Shown here one piece after another: positions 48,857 to 56,614 of a DNA stretch of 64,000 bases (positions within the stretch are counted from its first letter, which is position 1; each line of letters starts with the position of its first letter). The stretch comes from Luoshenia tenuis (GTDB lineage: Bacteria; Bacillota; Clostridia; Christensenellales; GCA-900066905). The notes under the pieces were generated by a model, which had not been told where the DNA came from, did not search any database, and was given only the letters and a program-made list of their open reading frames with translations. Location: assembly GCF_014384745.1 (NCBI RefSeq), contig NZ_JACRSO010000004.1, forward strand, positions 186,001 through 250,000, written 5' to 3'. The position numbers and the translations under genes are program-made.

Positions 48857-49237
48857 ATGACCATCGCTGAAGTCAGCCGCGAGCTGGACCTTTCCGCCGA
48901 TACCCTGCGCTATTATGAGCGCATCGGCCTGATCCCCCCGGTCAACCGCCGGGGCAGCGGCGTGCGCGATTATACCGAGGAGGATTTCCGCTGGGCGGAG
49001 TTTGCCAAGTGCATGCGGGGCGCCGGGCTCTCTATCGAATCGCTGATCGAATACGTGGCCCTGGTGCAGCAGGGCGAGGGCACCGAGCAGGCCCGCAAGG
49101 ATATCCTCATCGAGGAGCGGGACGCGCTGCTGGCCCGCATGGCTGAGATGCAAAAGACGCTGGAGCGGCTTAATTACAAGATCGCCCGATACGAGAGCAT
49201 CATGCTGGAGGCGGAAAAAGGCCTCCAGGGCGAATAA
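48857..49237 (+). CDS. MerR family transcriptional regulator (AdhR-like)
   Basis: 126 residues. MTIAEVSRELDLSADTLRYYERIGLIPPVNRRGSGVRDYTEEDFRWAEFAKCMRGAGLSIESLIEYVAL is the DNA-binding part (TLRYYERIGLI), followed by a coiled coil (ILIEERDALLARMAEMQKTLERLNYKIARYE). Start choice: ATG at 48857, AAAGGAGGG seven bases upstream; a longer frame from 48809 would include its own promoter. The CTCCA/TGGAG operator is of the kind used by AdhR-type regulators of carbonyl stress. The next gene on the strand, 550 bases on, is the second ferredoxin-type aldo/keto reductase, its likely target. Confidence 0.93.
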   Translation: MTIAEVSRELDLSADTLRYYERIGLIPPVNRRGSGVRDYTEEDFRWAEFAKCMRGAGLSIESLIEYVALVQQGEGTEQARKDILIEERDALLARMAEMQKTLERLNYKIARYESIMLEAEKGLQGE

Positions 49238-49269
49238 TTCCGCACGGGCCTCTCACTTTGGCCCGCGAT

Positions 49270-49660
49270 GTCCTTTGCGCTTCTTGCAAGCGGGCCTGTC
49301 ATTCCGAGCGCAGCGAGGAATCTCACGCTTTGCCCGCTTAGCCGATCTTGCCCGCTGCAAGTTTACCGCCTTCGCTCCGGCCCGGCAGGGCTAGCGCCCT
49401 TCATTCCGCTTTTGGCTTTTTAGCTGGCCCGGCCCTTGCTCCCGCCAGCGGCCTTTCCTCATTATCATTGCAGCGCGGGGCTGTCGCCCTCCATACCGCT
49501 TTTTGCTTTTTAGCTGGCCCAGCCCCTGCTCCCGCCTGGCCCTTGCGCTTCTTGCAAGCGGGCCTGTCATTCCGAGCGCAGCGAGGAATCTCACGCTTTG
49601 CCCGCTTAGCCGAACTTGCCCGCTGCACGTTTGCCGCCCTCGCCCCGGCCCGGCAGGGGC
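49270..49660. repeat. Direct repeat with 268-bp period between merR and reductase
   Basis: About 116 bp starting TTGCGCTTCTTGCAAGCGGG at 49275 recur at 49543, ending GGCCCGGCAGGG (49390 and 49658). Each holds a TGTCATTCCGAGCGCAGCG end. Inner text (GCTTTTTAGCTGGCCC) is also doubled. No gene in 49238-49790. Confidence 0.88.
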
Positions 49661-49790
49661 TTTACCGTCTTTTCTGCCGTCCGGGCGCGTTTGAGCACTT
49701 CATCCCCTCTGCGTATCTCTGCGTGCTCTTTCATTCAACCATAGTAAGCCCGCATGCTCCGGGCGTCCTACTATAAAGGAGGTCTATTCT

Positions 49791-50978
49791 ATGATCTATC
49801 GCGAACTTTGCGGCGAAAAGGTCTCGCTGCTGGGCATGGGCAACATGCGCCTGCCCACCGCCGGCCAGGGCGAACATATCGATGTCGATAAGGCCCAGGC
49901 CATAATCGACCGGGCCTATGCCGCCGGAGTCAACTACTTTGATACCGCCTTTCGCTACCACGGGGGCGAGTCTGAGACCTTTATCGGCCAGGCGCTGGCC
50001 AAATACCCCCGGGATAGCTGGCTGCTGGCCAGCAAGCTGCCCGGGCACATGATGCAGCGGGGCGCCGATGGCCTGCTGCACTTTAACGCCGGCCTGGCCG
50101 GGCAGGCGCCGGTCCGCTCCGTGGCCGAAGTGTTCGAGCGGCAGCTGGAAAAGTGCGGGGTGGATCACTTCGATTTTTACCTGCTGCACAACGTGTGCGA
50201 AAGCTCTTACGATTTTTATATGGACGAGCAGATCGGCGTGGTGCCCTACCTGCTGGAGCAGCAGAAAAAGGGCCGCATCCGCCACCTTGGCTTTTCCACC
50301 CACGGCCAGGCCGAAGTGATCGATCAGTTCCTCTCCGCCTGGGAAGGGGTCTTTGGCTTTGTGCAGCTGCAGCTCAATTATCTGGACTGGCGCTTGCAGG
50401 GGGCGGATAAAAAGGTGGCCGCCGTCGCCCGGCATGGGGCTAAAGTGGTGGTGATGGAGCCCTGCCGCGGCGGCCGGCTGGCGGATATCAACCCCCGGTG
50501 CAACGCGCTGTTAAAGCAGGCCCGTCCGCAGGCCTCCATCGCCTCCTGGGCGTTTGACTTCGTCAAGTCCATGCCGGAGGTGGCGGTGGTGCTCAGCGGC
50601 ATGTCCACCTTGGAGCAGCTGGAGGATAACCTGGCCACCTTTGCAGACGATACGCCCCTGACGCCGGCCCAGCATCGCCTGCTTTTGGAGGATGTGGTGG
50701 GCGACCTGATCGACCTGGTCCCCTGCACCGGCTGCCGCTACTGTACCGAGGGCTGCCCCCAGGGGCTGGATATCCCCAGGCTGATCGCCCTGCAAAACGA
50801 GATGTCCTACGAAAGTCACGATGCGGCCTACTTCATCCTGCGGGGCTTTAAGCCCCAGGCCCGGCCCGGCGCCTGCATCGGCTGCGGCGCCTGCGCCAAG
50901 ATCTGCCCCCAGGGCATCGACGTGCCCGGCGTGCTGCGCGCCTTTGCCGCGCGCCTGGCGGCCGATGAGCGAGCCTGA
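49791..50978 (+). CDS. Aldo/keto reductase with C-terminal 4Fe-4S domain (second copy)
   Basis: 395 residues, same architecture as the enzyme at 47.1 kb. GMGNMRLP, NYFDTAFRYHGGESE (Asp, Tyr), LLASKLPGH (Lys) and FDFYLLHNVCESS (His) form the barrel active site. CTGCRYCTEGCP (about 309-320) and CIGCGACAKICP (about 363-374) bind two clusters. The two proteins are related but clearly diverged, so this is not a recent tandem copy. AAAGGAGG precedes the ATG. It is on the same strand as the MerR gene at 48857 and ends in a strong bidirectional terminator. Confidence 0.94.
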   Translation: MIYRELCGEKVSLLGMGNMRLPTAGQGEHIDVDKAQAIIDRAYAAGVNYFDTAFRYHGGESETFIGQALAKYPRDSWLLASKLPGHMMQRGADGLLHFNAGLAGQAPVRSVAEVFERQLEKCGVDHFDFYLLHNVCESSYDFYMDEQIGVVPYLLEQQKKGRIRHLGFSTHGQAEVIDQFLSAWEGVFGFVQLQLNYLDWRLQGADKKVAAVARHGAKVVVMEPCRGGRLADINPRCNALLKQARPQASIASWAFDFVKSMPEVAVVLSGMSTLEQLEDNLATFADDTPLTPAQHRLLLEDVVGDLIDLVPCTGCRYCTEGCPQGLDIPRLIALQNEMSYESHDAAYFILRGFKPQARPGACIGCGACAKICPQGIDVPGVLRAFAARLAADERA

Positions 50979-50999
50979 TTTCTTCTTTAAATAATAGTC

Positions 51000-51034
51000 A
51001 AAGGGACGGAAGATCACTCTTCCGTCCCTTTTTC
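51000..51034. terminator. Bidirectional terminator
   Basis: AAAGGGACGGAAGA / TCTTCCGTCCCTTT, four-base loop, T-run on plus and A-run on the other side. Confidence 0.92.
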
Positions 51035-51066
51035 TTGCTTTTCGGGCGTCTGCCCCCTAGTCCCTC

Positions 51067-52947
51067 TTATTCCCCAAAGCTCTTTAAGCCTTCGGATACC
51101 TCATAGGTGTACTTATCCCGGTTGGCCGAGATGATCGCCTTATACATTTCCGCGCCATCCACATAGCCGTCGGTCCAGTACGAGCTGTCCCCGATCTTGG
51201 AATGGCCGGCAATGCCTTCGGTTTCCGTAACCATAAACTGGTCGCCGGGCAGGCTGACTACGCCTTCGTACTCCACGGGGAAGTACACCGTCGTGGCCCC
51301 AAACTTGCCCTCCGCGTTGGATACCGTGCCGGAGTAAACGATGATGTACTTGTTGTTCTTCTCAAAGTCCGTGCCCTGGTTCTTGGCCACCAGCAGGTAT
51401 TCCCCCGCCACCGCCAGGTCGCTGACCGTGGTCTTGTCATTATAATCCGAGGCGATGTAGCTGTTGATCCGCTCCAGCGCGTCCGCCTGCAGGGTCTGCC
51501 TATAGGCGTCGGTAATGTCCGAAAGTTTGGTGATGGCCTTATTCTGGGCGTAGAGCTCAAACCCATCGCCACATTCGGCGGTGTAATCCTCCTTGTTCTC
51601 CTCTACGATATCCAGGTAGCAGACAAAGGGGTTGATATAACCCTTGGTGCTGTAAGAGCTGCCGTCCAGGCGCGAGTTGCCCAGGATGCCCTTGTTCTCC
51701 TCATAGTTCAGCGCGCCGCCGTGCTTCAAAATATTGTTAAAGCGCACCGGGAAGTACACCGTAGAGGTGCTGAACTTGCCCTCCGAATTGGATACCGTGC
51801 CGCTGTAGATCAGGTACAGGTTGTTGTAGCTGCTCACATATCCGCTGCCGTCTTTGACCGCGTTTAGGATATAGCCCGAATAGGTCAGATCCGACAGGGC
51901 GGAGCCGCCGTTGTACGTGCTTGCCGTATAGGCGTAAATGGTATCCTCCGCCTCCGCTTTCACCTTGGTCAGGAAGTCCTCCGTCAAATCGGCATACGCC
52001 GCCACATACTCGTCCAGATCGCTGACGGTGAACTGCGCCTCTTTTTGGGTAAAGGCGTAGCCCGCCTGCAGCGTGTCCTCATCCTCCGCGTTGATGGAGA
52101 TGGTCACCACATCCCCGTTGCGCAGGCCGTCCTTCTTATCGGCGGTAAAGCGGTACTTTTTCACCTCGGCGTTGCCGCCCTCATAGGCGTACTCCACCTT
52201 GCCGTTGGGCGCCACGCCCGTAAAGGTGACCTTCAGCCCATCAAAGGGGTCGATCTCGGTCACCGGCTGCAAGCCCTCCACGGCCAGGGTGACCGTTTCG
52301 CCCGTAAACTGGATCTTGGACTGGCCGGCGATCTCGTTATCATAGGTGATGGACGCGGTGATCGTATCCCCGTTGGACAGGTGCTCCCGCTCCGAGGTGA
52401 TCTCCACATCGATGCTGTCCACCGCCTCTTCCAAAAGCATGTATTCCTTGGCCGCGCTGCTCAGCCCGCTCAGGGACCAGAGGGATTCCAGATCCTCCAC
52501 CTTCTTGCCCTTGGCCGCCAGAATATCCTCGTACAGCTTGCTCTCGTCGATGGAAACATAGGCCGTGGCGTATCCATCGTAACCGTCGTAATTCAGCTCG
52601 ACATACTCCTCCAGGTTAAACTTTTTGGGCTGCATCATCAGCACGACCACGACGATGATCGCGATGATCACCACCAGCGCCGCAATCGCCCCGCCTACCA
52701 GCAGCTTGTTGCCCATAAATTTCTGGAAAGCCGTCTTGCCGCCCGCCGCCGGCTTTACCGGGGCCGCGCCCTGGGGCGCATCCTGGCCCTTTGCCTGGGA
52801 CGCTGCCGCCGGCTGATCCGGCTGCTTTTCAGGGGCCTGCTGGGGCGCAGCGGCCTGCTTTGCCTGTGCCGCCTTATTTTCCTTGCCGCAATGTGGGCAT
52901 TTGGCTGCGTCGTCCTCCATCTTTTTCCCGCAATGTGCGCAAAACAT
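51067..52947 (-). CDS. Zinc-ribbon, membrane-anchored protein with repeated extracytoplasmic domains
   Basis: 626 residues. The N-terminal zinc ribbon is CAHC (3-6) and CPHC (17-20). A Gln/Ala/Pro/Lys-rich linker, one transmembrane helix (about 82-105) and a large beta-rich extracytoplasmic part follow. Two C-terminal domains are homologous to each other: LIYSGTVSNSEGKFSTSTVYFPV and IVYSGTVSNAEGKFGATTVYFPV, each followed by a GxxGxSxxxxSSY segment. A zinc-ribbon-TM-outside layout is common in Firmicutes surface proteins (TcaA/DUF-type), where it may link cytoplasmic sensing to the envelope. The family is not named. Start choice: ATG at 52947 with GAGGAG eight bases upstream. Confidence 0.82.
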   Translation of the reverse strand: MFCAHCGKKMEDDAAKCPHCGKENKAAQAKQAAAPQQAPEKQPDQPAAASQAKGQDAPQGAAPVKPAAGGKTAFQKFMGNKLLVGGAIAALVVIIAIIVVVVLMMQPKKFNLEEYVELNYDGYDGYATAYVSIDESKLYEDILAAKGKKVEDLESLWSLSGLSSAAKEYMLLEEAVDSIDVEITSEREHLSNGDTITASITYDNEIAGQSKIQFTGETVTLAVEGLQPVTEIDPFDGLKVTFTGVAPNGKVEYAYEGGNAEVKKYRFTADKKDGLRNGDVVTISINAEDEDTLQAGYAFTQKEAQFTVSDLDEYVAAYADLTEDFLTKVKAEAEDTIYAYTASTYNGGSALSDLTYSGYILNAVKDGSGYVSSYNNLYLIYSGTVSNSEGKFSTSTVYFPVRFNNILKHGGALNYEENKGILGNSRLDGSSYSTKGYINPFVCYLDIVEENKEDYTAECGDGFELYAQNKAITKLSDITDAYRQTLQADALERINSYIASDYNDKTTVSDLAVAGEYLLVAKNQGTDFEKNNKYIIVYSGTVSNAEGKFGATTVYFPVEYEGVVSLPGDQFMVTETEGIAGHSKIGDSSYWTDGYVDGAEMYKAIISANRDKYTYEVSEGLKSFGE

Positions 52948-53168
52948 ACCTCTTACTCCTCTCTTTGCCTGGTGCCGGGGCAAACGCCCCTGTCCATATT
53001 CAAGTACCTAATAGGACATCTTCCATTATTATCTAAAATGCGTCAAAAATCAACCCTGTATTCATATTTATTCACTTTTGTACTTTTCCGCGCGCCCGCA
53101 AAGCCTTGATAACTGGGCCTATTTTAAAACCGCCCATCCTTTCTTTAGCAAAAAACGTATTTTAATAC

Positions 53169-53216
53169 AAAAAAGCGCATCCCCATTGCAACTCCTGCAA
53201 CGGGGGCGCGTTTTCA
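53169..53216. promoter_or_regulatory. Hairpin between divergent genes
   Basis: GCGC-ATCCCC-ATTGCA / TGCAA-CGGGGG-CGCG forms a long stem flanked by A-runs on one side and TTTT on the other. It could separate transcription of the divergent genes at 52947 and 53290. A weak promoter for the lipase (TTGCAC 53219-53224, 17 bp, TATTTT) follows; the rest of the 342-base gap is featureless. Confidence 0.5.
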
Positions 53217-53289
53217 CCTTTGCACAGCGCATCCGCATATATTATTTTCATGGCAGAAATCGACCCGTTTACAAGGAGGTGCCAAAAAC

Positions 53290-53976
53290 ATGGACCGCCA
53301 CGCCCTCACCCGGCAGCTGGAGACCGCGGCCCTGGCCTACGGCAATGTCCAGCCCGACCTTCCGCCCAGCCGCACCTACGCCATCTTTGCCCCCAACGAC
53401 GTCCAGTGCTTTTTGCGCCGGGAGGGGGAGGTGTTGCAGATCGCCTTTCGCGGCAGCGATTCCCTGCGGGACGCCCTGACCGACCTGCAATTTTGGAAAA
53501 AGTGCATCCCCTATGGCAACGCCGCCTCCAAGATACGCGTACATACCGGCTTTATCAACGCCTATAAAGATGAAGCCGTGCGCCCCCGCATCCAGGCGCT
53601 GGTCGCCCCGGGCGTGCACCGGGTGCGCATCACCGGCCATTCGCTGGGCGCGGCGCTGGCCGTGCTGTGCGCGGTGGATCTGCAATACAATTTCCCGGAC
53701 AGGGATTTCGAGGTGGCGCTTTTCGGCTGCCCCCGCGTGGGCAACGCCGCCTTTCGGGACAGCTACAACCGCCGGGTGTTCAAGACCCTGCGGGTGCAAA
53801 ACGGCAACGACGCGGTCACTAAGATCCCCTTTGCCTTTATGGGGTACCGCCACGTGGGCGTTGGGCTGCACGTGGGGCCGCCCCGCATCCCCGGCCGGCT
53901 GAACGTGCGCCAGCACGCCCTGCAGGGCTATTACCACGGGCTGCTCCAGCCCGCGTTGCGCACGCCTACCCGCTAG
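53290..53976 (+). CDS. Class 3 lipase family alpha/beta hydrolase
   Basis: 228 residues. The lipase_3 landmarks are present: the oxyanion-side IAFRGSDSLRDALTDLQ (about 50-66), VHTGFINAY (about 82-90), the nucleophile elbow GHSLGAALA (Ser at about 117), FGCPRVGNAAFRDSYNRR, and NGNDAVTKIPF (likely catalytic Asp) with YRHVG (likely catalytic His). No signal peptide is seen, so it is probably a cytoplasmic esterase or lipase. AAGGAGG lies ten bases before the ATG. It is convergent with the MerR gene that follows, only 12 bases away. Confidence 0.9.
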   Translation: MDRHALTRQLETAALAYGNVQPDLPPSRTYAIFAPNDVQCFLRREGEVLQIAFRGSDSLRDALTDLQFWKKCIPYGNAASKIRVHTGFINAYKDEAVRPRIQALVAPGVHRVRITGHSLGAALAVLCAVDLQYNFPDRDFEVALFGCPRVGNAAFRDSYNRRVFKTLRVQNGNDAVTKIPFAFMGYRHVGVGLHVGPPRIPGRLNVRQHALQGYYHGLLQPALRTPTR

Positions 53977-53988
53977 CCCGCCCCGCGC

Positions 53989-54789
53989 CTACGCCTGCCC
54001 GTCCCCTGCCTGCATTAGCGGCACCTGCAGCTGGTAGTGCCACTGCAAGATGCCCGAGACCACCACCAGCGCGATGCTAAACGCCGGCGCGCGGCCGGTG
54101 CGCCCCCGCACCGCCTGCGTCAGCGCCTGCCGCCGGCTCTCCAGCTGATCCTGCGCGCAGTCCGCGCACAGGTAGCGCCCGCCGGGCAGCGCCGTAAGCC
54201 CTGCCGTATCGGGATAGCGGGCGCACACGGCAAACATGCGGCTGCGCCCCTGGCAGGTATATACCCCGGCCAGGTCCTCAAACGTATACGCCGCCCGCCG
54301 CTCCGGGGGCAGCTGCTGGTAAAAAGGGTGCAGGTAGTTCCACAGGTTGTCCAGCGCCGGGGTCTCCAGCTCCGGAGAGAGCAGGATCATCCGCCCGGGC
54401 AGCTCCCGGATAAACGGCTCCTGCGCCGGCGCGCCGGCCTTTTGCTTTTGCTCGTAATCCCGCCGCGCGGCCCTGATCTTCTCCTTGGCCTGGCGCAGGT
54501 TGGCGATCTTTTCATCGGCCACCCGCTCGGCATCCTTTAAAAAGGCGGTGATCTGCCCCAGGTCGTCATAGTCCAGCACCTGGCCGATCTCTTTTAGGGA
54601 AAGGTCCATGCAGCGCAGGGCCGCAATGGTGTTCAGGCGCACGATGTCCTGCTGGGAATAGTAGCGGTACCGCGTCCAATCGTCCCGCCGGGCCGGTTTG
54701 ACCAGCCCGATGCGGTCATAATGCCGCAGGGTCTCCTCGGTCATCCCCGCCCTTTGGGCCGCCTGGCGGATGGTAAAAAAATTTTCCAT
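53989..54789 (-). CDS. MerR family transcriptional regulator with long C-terminal domain
   Basis: 266 residues. The N-terminal winged helix is MENFFTIRQAAQRAGMTEETLRHYDRIGLVKPARRDDWTRYRYYSQQDIVRL (TLRHYDRIGLV). A coiled coil (FLKDAERVADEKIANLRQAKEKIRAARRDYEQKQK) follows. A 150-residue C-terminal effector-type domain then has a Cys pair near the end (YLCADCAQDQ) and a hydrophobic stretch (FSIALVVVSGIL). The long C-terminus suggests a drug- or ligand-binding role like BmrR/TipA relatives. Start choice: ATG at 54789 with AAGGGGG upstream. Divergent from the DUF4097 lipoprotein gene, whose promoter holds a MerR-type dyad. Confidence 0.92.
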   Translation of the reverse strand: MENFFTIRQAAQRAGMTEETLRHYDRIGLVKPARRDDWTRYRYYSQQDIVRLNTIAALRCMDLSLKEIGQVLDYDDLGQITAFLKDAERVADEKIANLRQAKEKIRAARRDYEQKQKAGAPAQEPFIRELPGRMILLSPELETPALDNLWNYLHPFYQQLPPERRAAYTFEDLAGVYTCQGRSRMFAVCARYPDTAGLTALPGGRYLCADCAQDQLESRRQALTQAVRGRTGRAPAFSIALVVVSGILQWHYQLQVPLMQAGDGQA

Positions 54790-54799
54790 ACCGTCCCCC

Positions 54800-54830
54800 T
54801 TGACATTTGTGTTACACAAAGGTTTATCCT
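54800..54830 (+). promoter_or_regulatory. MerR-type promoter (19-bp spacer) of the DUF4097 lipoprotein gene
   Basis: TTGACA (54800-54805), 19 bp, TATCCT (54825-54830). The spacer contains the perfect palindrome TTTGTGTTACACAAA (54806-54820). The divergent MerR protein is the likely ligand, acting on the lipoprotein gene and on itself. Confidence 0.87.
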
Positions 54831-54904
54831 CAGTATTGTAGCACCCGCCCGGGCGCAGCACAAGGCCTGGGCCGCATAAACCCACGATAACAGGAGGTAA
54901 ACCT

Positions 54905-55552
54905 ATGAAAAAGATCATCGCCCTGGCTTGCTGCCTGCTTTTAGCCGCGGCATTGGCCCCCGGCTGCGCCGCGCAGACCTTTACGGCCCAGCACTATACC
55001 GCAGACCCCGCGCAGGTCAAGGCCCTGCGCATCGACGTGCGGGACCGGCAGATCGAAGTGGTCCCCGCGCAGGACGGGCAGATCACCCTCACCTACAGCA
55101 CCAGCGAAAAAGAGGGCTACGAGATCGCCCAACAGGAGGGGGAGCTGGTGCTCTCCTCCCGCAGCGATAAGCAGTGGCAGGATTATATCGGCGCAAAGGC
55201 CCCGCTAGAGGACCGCACCATCCGCATCGCCCTGCCCCAGGAAGGGCTAGAGGGCCTGACCCTGTCCACCACCAATGCGGATATTTGCCTGCCCGCGCTG
55301 GCGGCCGGCAGCCTTACGCTTAGCAACAATAACGGCAATATTACCTTTGAAAAACTGCAGGTCGGCCAGTCCCTGGCGCTGGAGGTGCGGGACGGGGATA
55401 TCTCCGGTACGCTGGCGGGCGGCTTTGATGATTTTGCCATCGCCACCCAGGTCAAAAAGGGCGAATGTAACCTGCCCGAGGAAAAAGAAGGGGGCGACAA
55501 GTCCCTCTTAGCCAGCGCCAATAACGGCGATATAACGATCGACTTTGACTAA
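54905..55552 (+). CDS. Lipoprotein with DUF4097-like beta-helix domain
   Basis: 215 residues. The signal peptide MKKIIALACCLLLAAALAPGCAA ends in a lipobox (APGC). The mature part is strand-rich with the DUF4097 rhythm of alternating short strands: LRIDVRDRQIEVVPAQDGQITLTY, then LEGLTLSTTNADICLPALAAGSLTLSNNNGNITFEKL and LALEVRDGDISGTL, ending SANNGDITIDFD. Such domains form a right-handed beta helix at the cell surface and are often linked with envelope-stress sensing. AGGAGG precedes the ATG. Transcribed from a MerR-controlled promoter. Function unknown. Confidence 0.85.
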   Translation: MKKIIALACCLLLAAALAPGCAAQTFTAQHYTADPAQVKALRIDVRDRQIEVVPAQDGQITLTYSTSEKEGYEIAQQEGELVLSSRSDKQWQDYIGAKAPLEDRTIRIALPQEGLEGLTLSTTNADICLPALAAGSLTLSNNNGNITFEKLQVGQSLALEVRDGDISGTLAGGFDDFAIATQVKKGECNLPEEKEGGDKSLLASANNGDITIDFD

Positions 55553-55568
55553 CGCCTTAGCAAATAAT

Positions 55569-55604
55569 AAAAGCGGCGTGGCAGGGTTGCCACGCCGCTC
55601 TTTG
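55569..55604. terminator. Terminator between convergent genes
   Basis: AGCGGCGTGGCA / TGCCACGCCGCT, four-base loop. Confidence 0.82.
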
Positions 55605-55611
55605 CGCTCCA

Positions 55612-56052
55612 TTAAAGGTCCAGGATCATCTGCTCATAGGGCAGGGGCTCAAAGCCCAGGCGCGCGTACAGCCGCGCGGCGCCCTCATTGCTGTGGCATA
55701 CCTCCAGGCGGTAGCGCTTGGCCGCGCTATCGTAGGTCTCCCGCAGCCAGGCGAAAAACGCCCGCCCCAGCCCACAGGAGCGGTACTCTTCCTTGACGAA
55801 CACCTCGTCCACCCATACGCAAAGCCCTCCCACTTCATTCGAATAAGTCAGGGCCAAAAGCGCGTACCCGGCGATATGCCCCTGGTGCTCCAGCATCATC
55901 AGCCGGCAGTAAGGGTCCCCCGCCAGGCAGCGCCGGAAGGTCTCCTTAAAATTCCCCTCGGGGACGGGGTGCAGCGCCGCGCCGCCGGCATAAAACGCTC
56001 GGCTCATGGCCAGGTATTCCCCCAGGTCCTCCCCTCGAATGTCTCGGATCAC
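55612..56052 (-). CDS. GNAT family N-acetyltransferase
   Basis: 146 residues. The GNAT fold is marked by the acetyl-CoA loop EYRSCGLGRAFFAWL (about 89-103, pattern Q/R-x-x-G-x-G/A), the preceding strand VWVDEVFVKEEYR, and the C-terminal LEVCHSNEGAARLYARLGFEPLPYEQMIL, which is typical of amino-group acetyltransferases. Start choice: GTG at 56052 with AGGGAGG seven bases upstream. The substrate is unknown. It is convergent with the DUF4097 gene. Confidence 0.93.
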   Translation of the reverse strand: MIRDIRGEDLGEYLAMSRAFYAGGAALHPVPEGNFKETFRRCLAGDPYCRLMMLEHQGHIAGYALLALTYSNEVGGLCVWVDEVFVKEEYRSCGLGRAFFAWLRETYDSAAKRYRLEVCHSNEGAARLYARLGFEPLPYEQMILDL

Positions 56053-56191
56053 GATAAAACCTCCCTTTTCGATCCGCCGCCCGCGCCTTGCCGGGCGGCT
56101 TTTCCCCCATTATAGCGGCCCTCCATTTAAAAGGCAAGCCGCGCCCTGCCTGGGGGCCGGGCGGCCAGTTTAAATTTTTTTCTATTCGGGG

Positions 56192-56248
56192 TTGACACAA
56201 ACCTGCGGTTATGGTATATTCAATTTGCAAGAGTTAGTTATAACTAAC
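56192..56248 (+). promoter_or_regulatory. Consensus promoter plus metal-box-like palindrome
   Basis: TTGACA (56192-56197), 17 bp, TATATT (56215-56220) with an extended TGG. A perfect 16-bp palindrome GTTAGTTATAACTAAC (56233-56248) follows at the start of the transcript. It resembles operators of DtxR/MntR/Fur-type metalloregulators, so metal repression is suggested. Confidence 0.78.
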
Positions 56249-56277
56249 CAATAAGAAATTTTGAAAGGTGGATCGTG

Positions 56278-56382
56278 ATGTTCGAGTGGATAATGCCCCT
56301 GTTGGCGCTGATTCTGTTCGCCTGTTCTCTGGCGGCCCGGCGTCATATCCGCAAACACAAGGCCGCCTGTTGCGGCAAATAA
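56278..56382 (+). CDS. 34-residue Cys-ended membrane peptide
   Basis: MFEWIMPLLALILFACSLAARRHIRKHKAACCGK: one hydrophobic helix (residues 4-20) and a basic, His-containing tail with a CC pair (described here in parts: MFEWIMPLLALILFACSLAA, then RRHIRKHKAACCGK). AAAGGTGG lies before the ATG. The plan resembles the FeoB-associated Cys-rich membrane proteins, though shorter, and no feoA or feoB is nearby. A strong promoter, a metal-box-like palindrome in the leader and a clear terminator after the stop make it a real, separately regulated gene. A role in iron or other metal handling is inferred. Confidence 0.7.
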   Translation: MFEWIMPLLALILFACSLAARRHIRKHKAACCGK

Positions 56383-56457
56383 CATTGCCAGATAGCGTAG
56401 TAGGATCTCCTAACATACACCCCACAACCCCCAGGAATGGGAACCTCCAAGCGGAAG

Positions 56458-56483
56458 CGGCGGGCCAAACGGCCCGCCTTTTC
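56458..56483 (+). terminator. Terminator of the small membrane peptide gene
   Basis: GGCGGGCC / GGCCCGCC, four-base loop, then TTTT. Confidence 0.82.
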
Positions 56484-56555
56484 CCGTTTTAGCCCTTCCC
56501 CTGCAGCCCCGCGGCAAAATGCGCGCGTCTTTTCGCTAAAGCGCGGCCCTTTTGT

Positions 56556-56563
56556 GGTATAAT
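56556..56563 (+). promoter_or_regulatory. Extended -10 promoter of the phosphodiesterase gene
   Basis: TGGTATAAT with TATAAT at 56558-56563; no clear -35. Confidence 0.5.
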
Positions 56564-56614
56564 GGATAAAAATACCGCGCGGGCCTGCCTGCGCTTTGAA
56601 TGAAGGGGTTTTTT

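Noticed and set aside
53219..53250. A third sigma-K promoter before the lipase gene (CATATATTA)
   Set aside because: The -35-type AC is 10 or 18 bases away instead of 16-17, and the gene has no spore-related feature.
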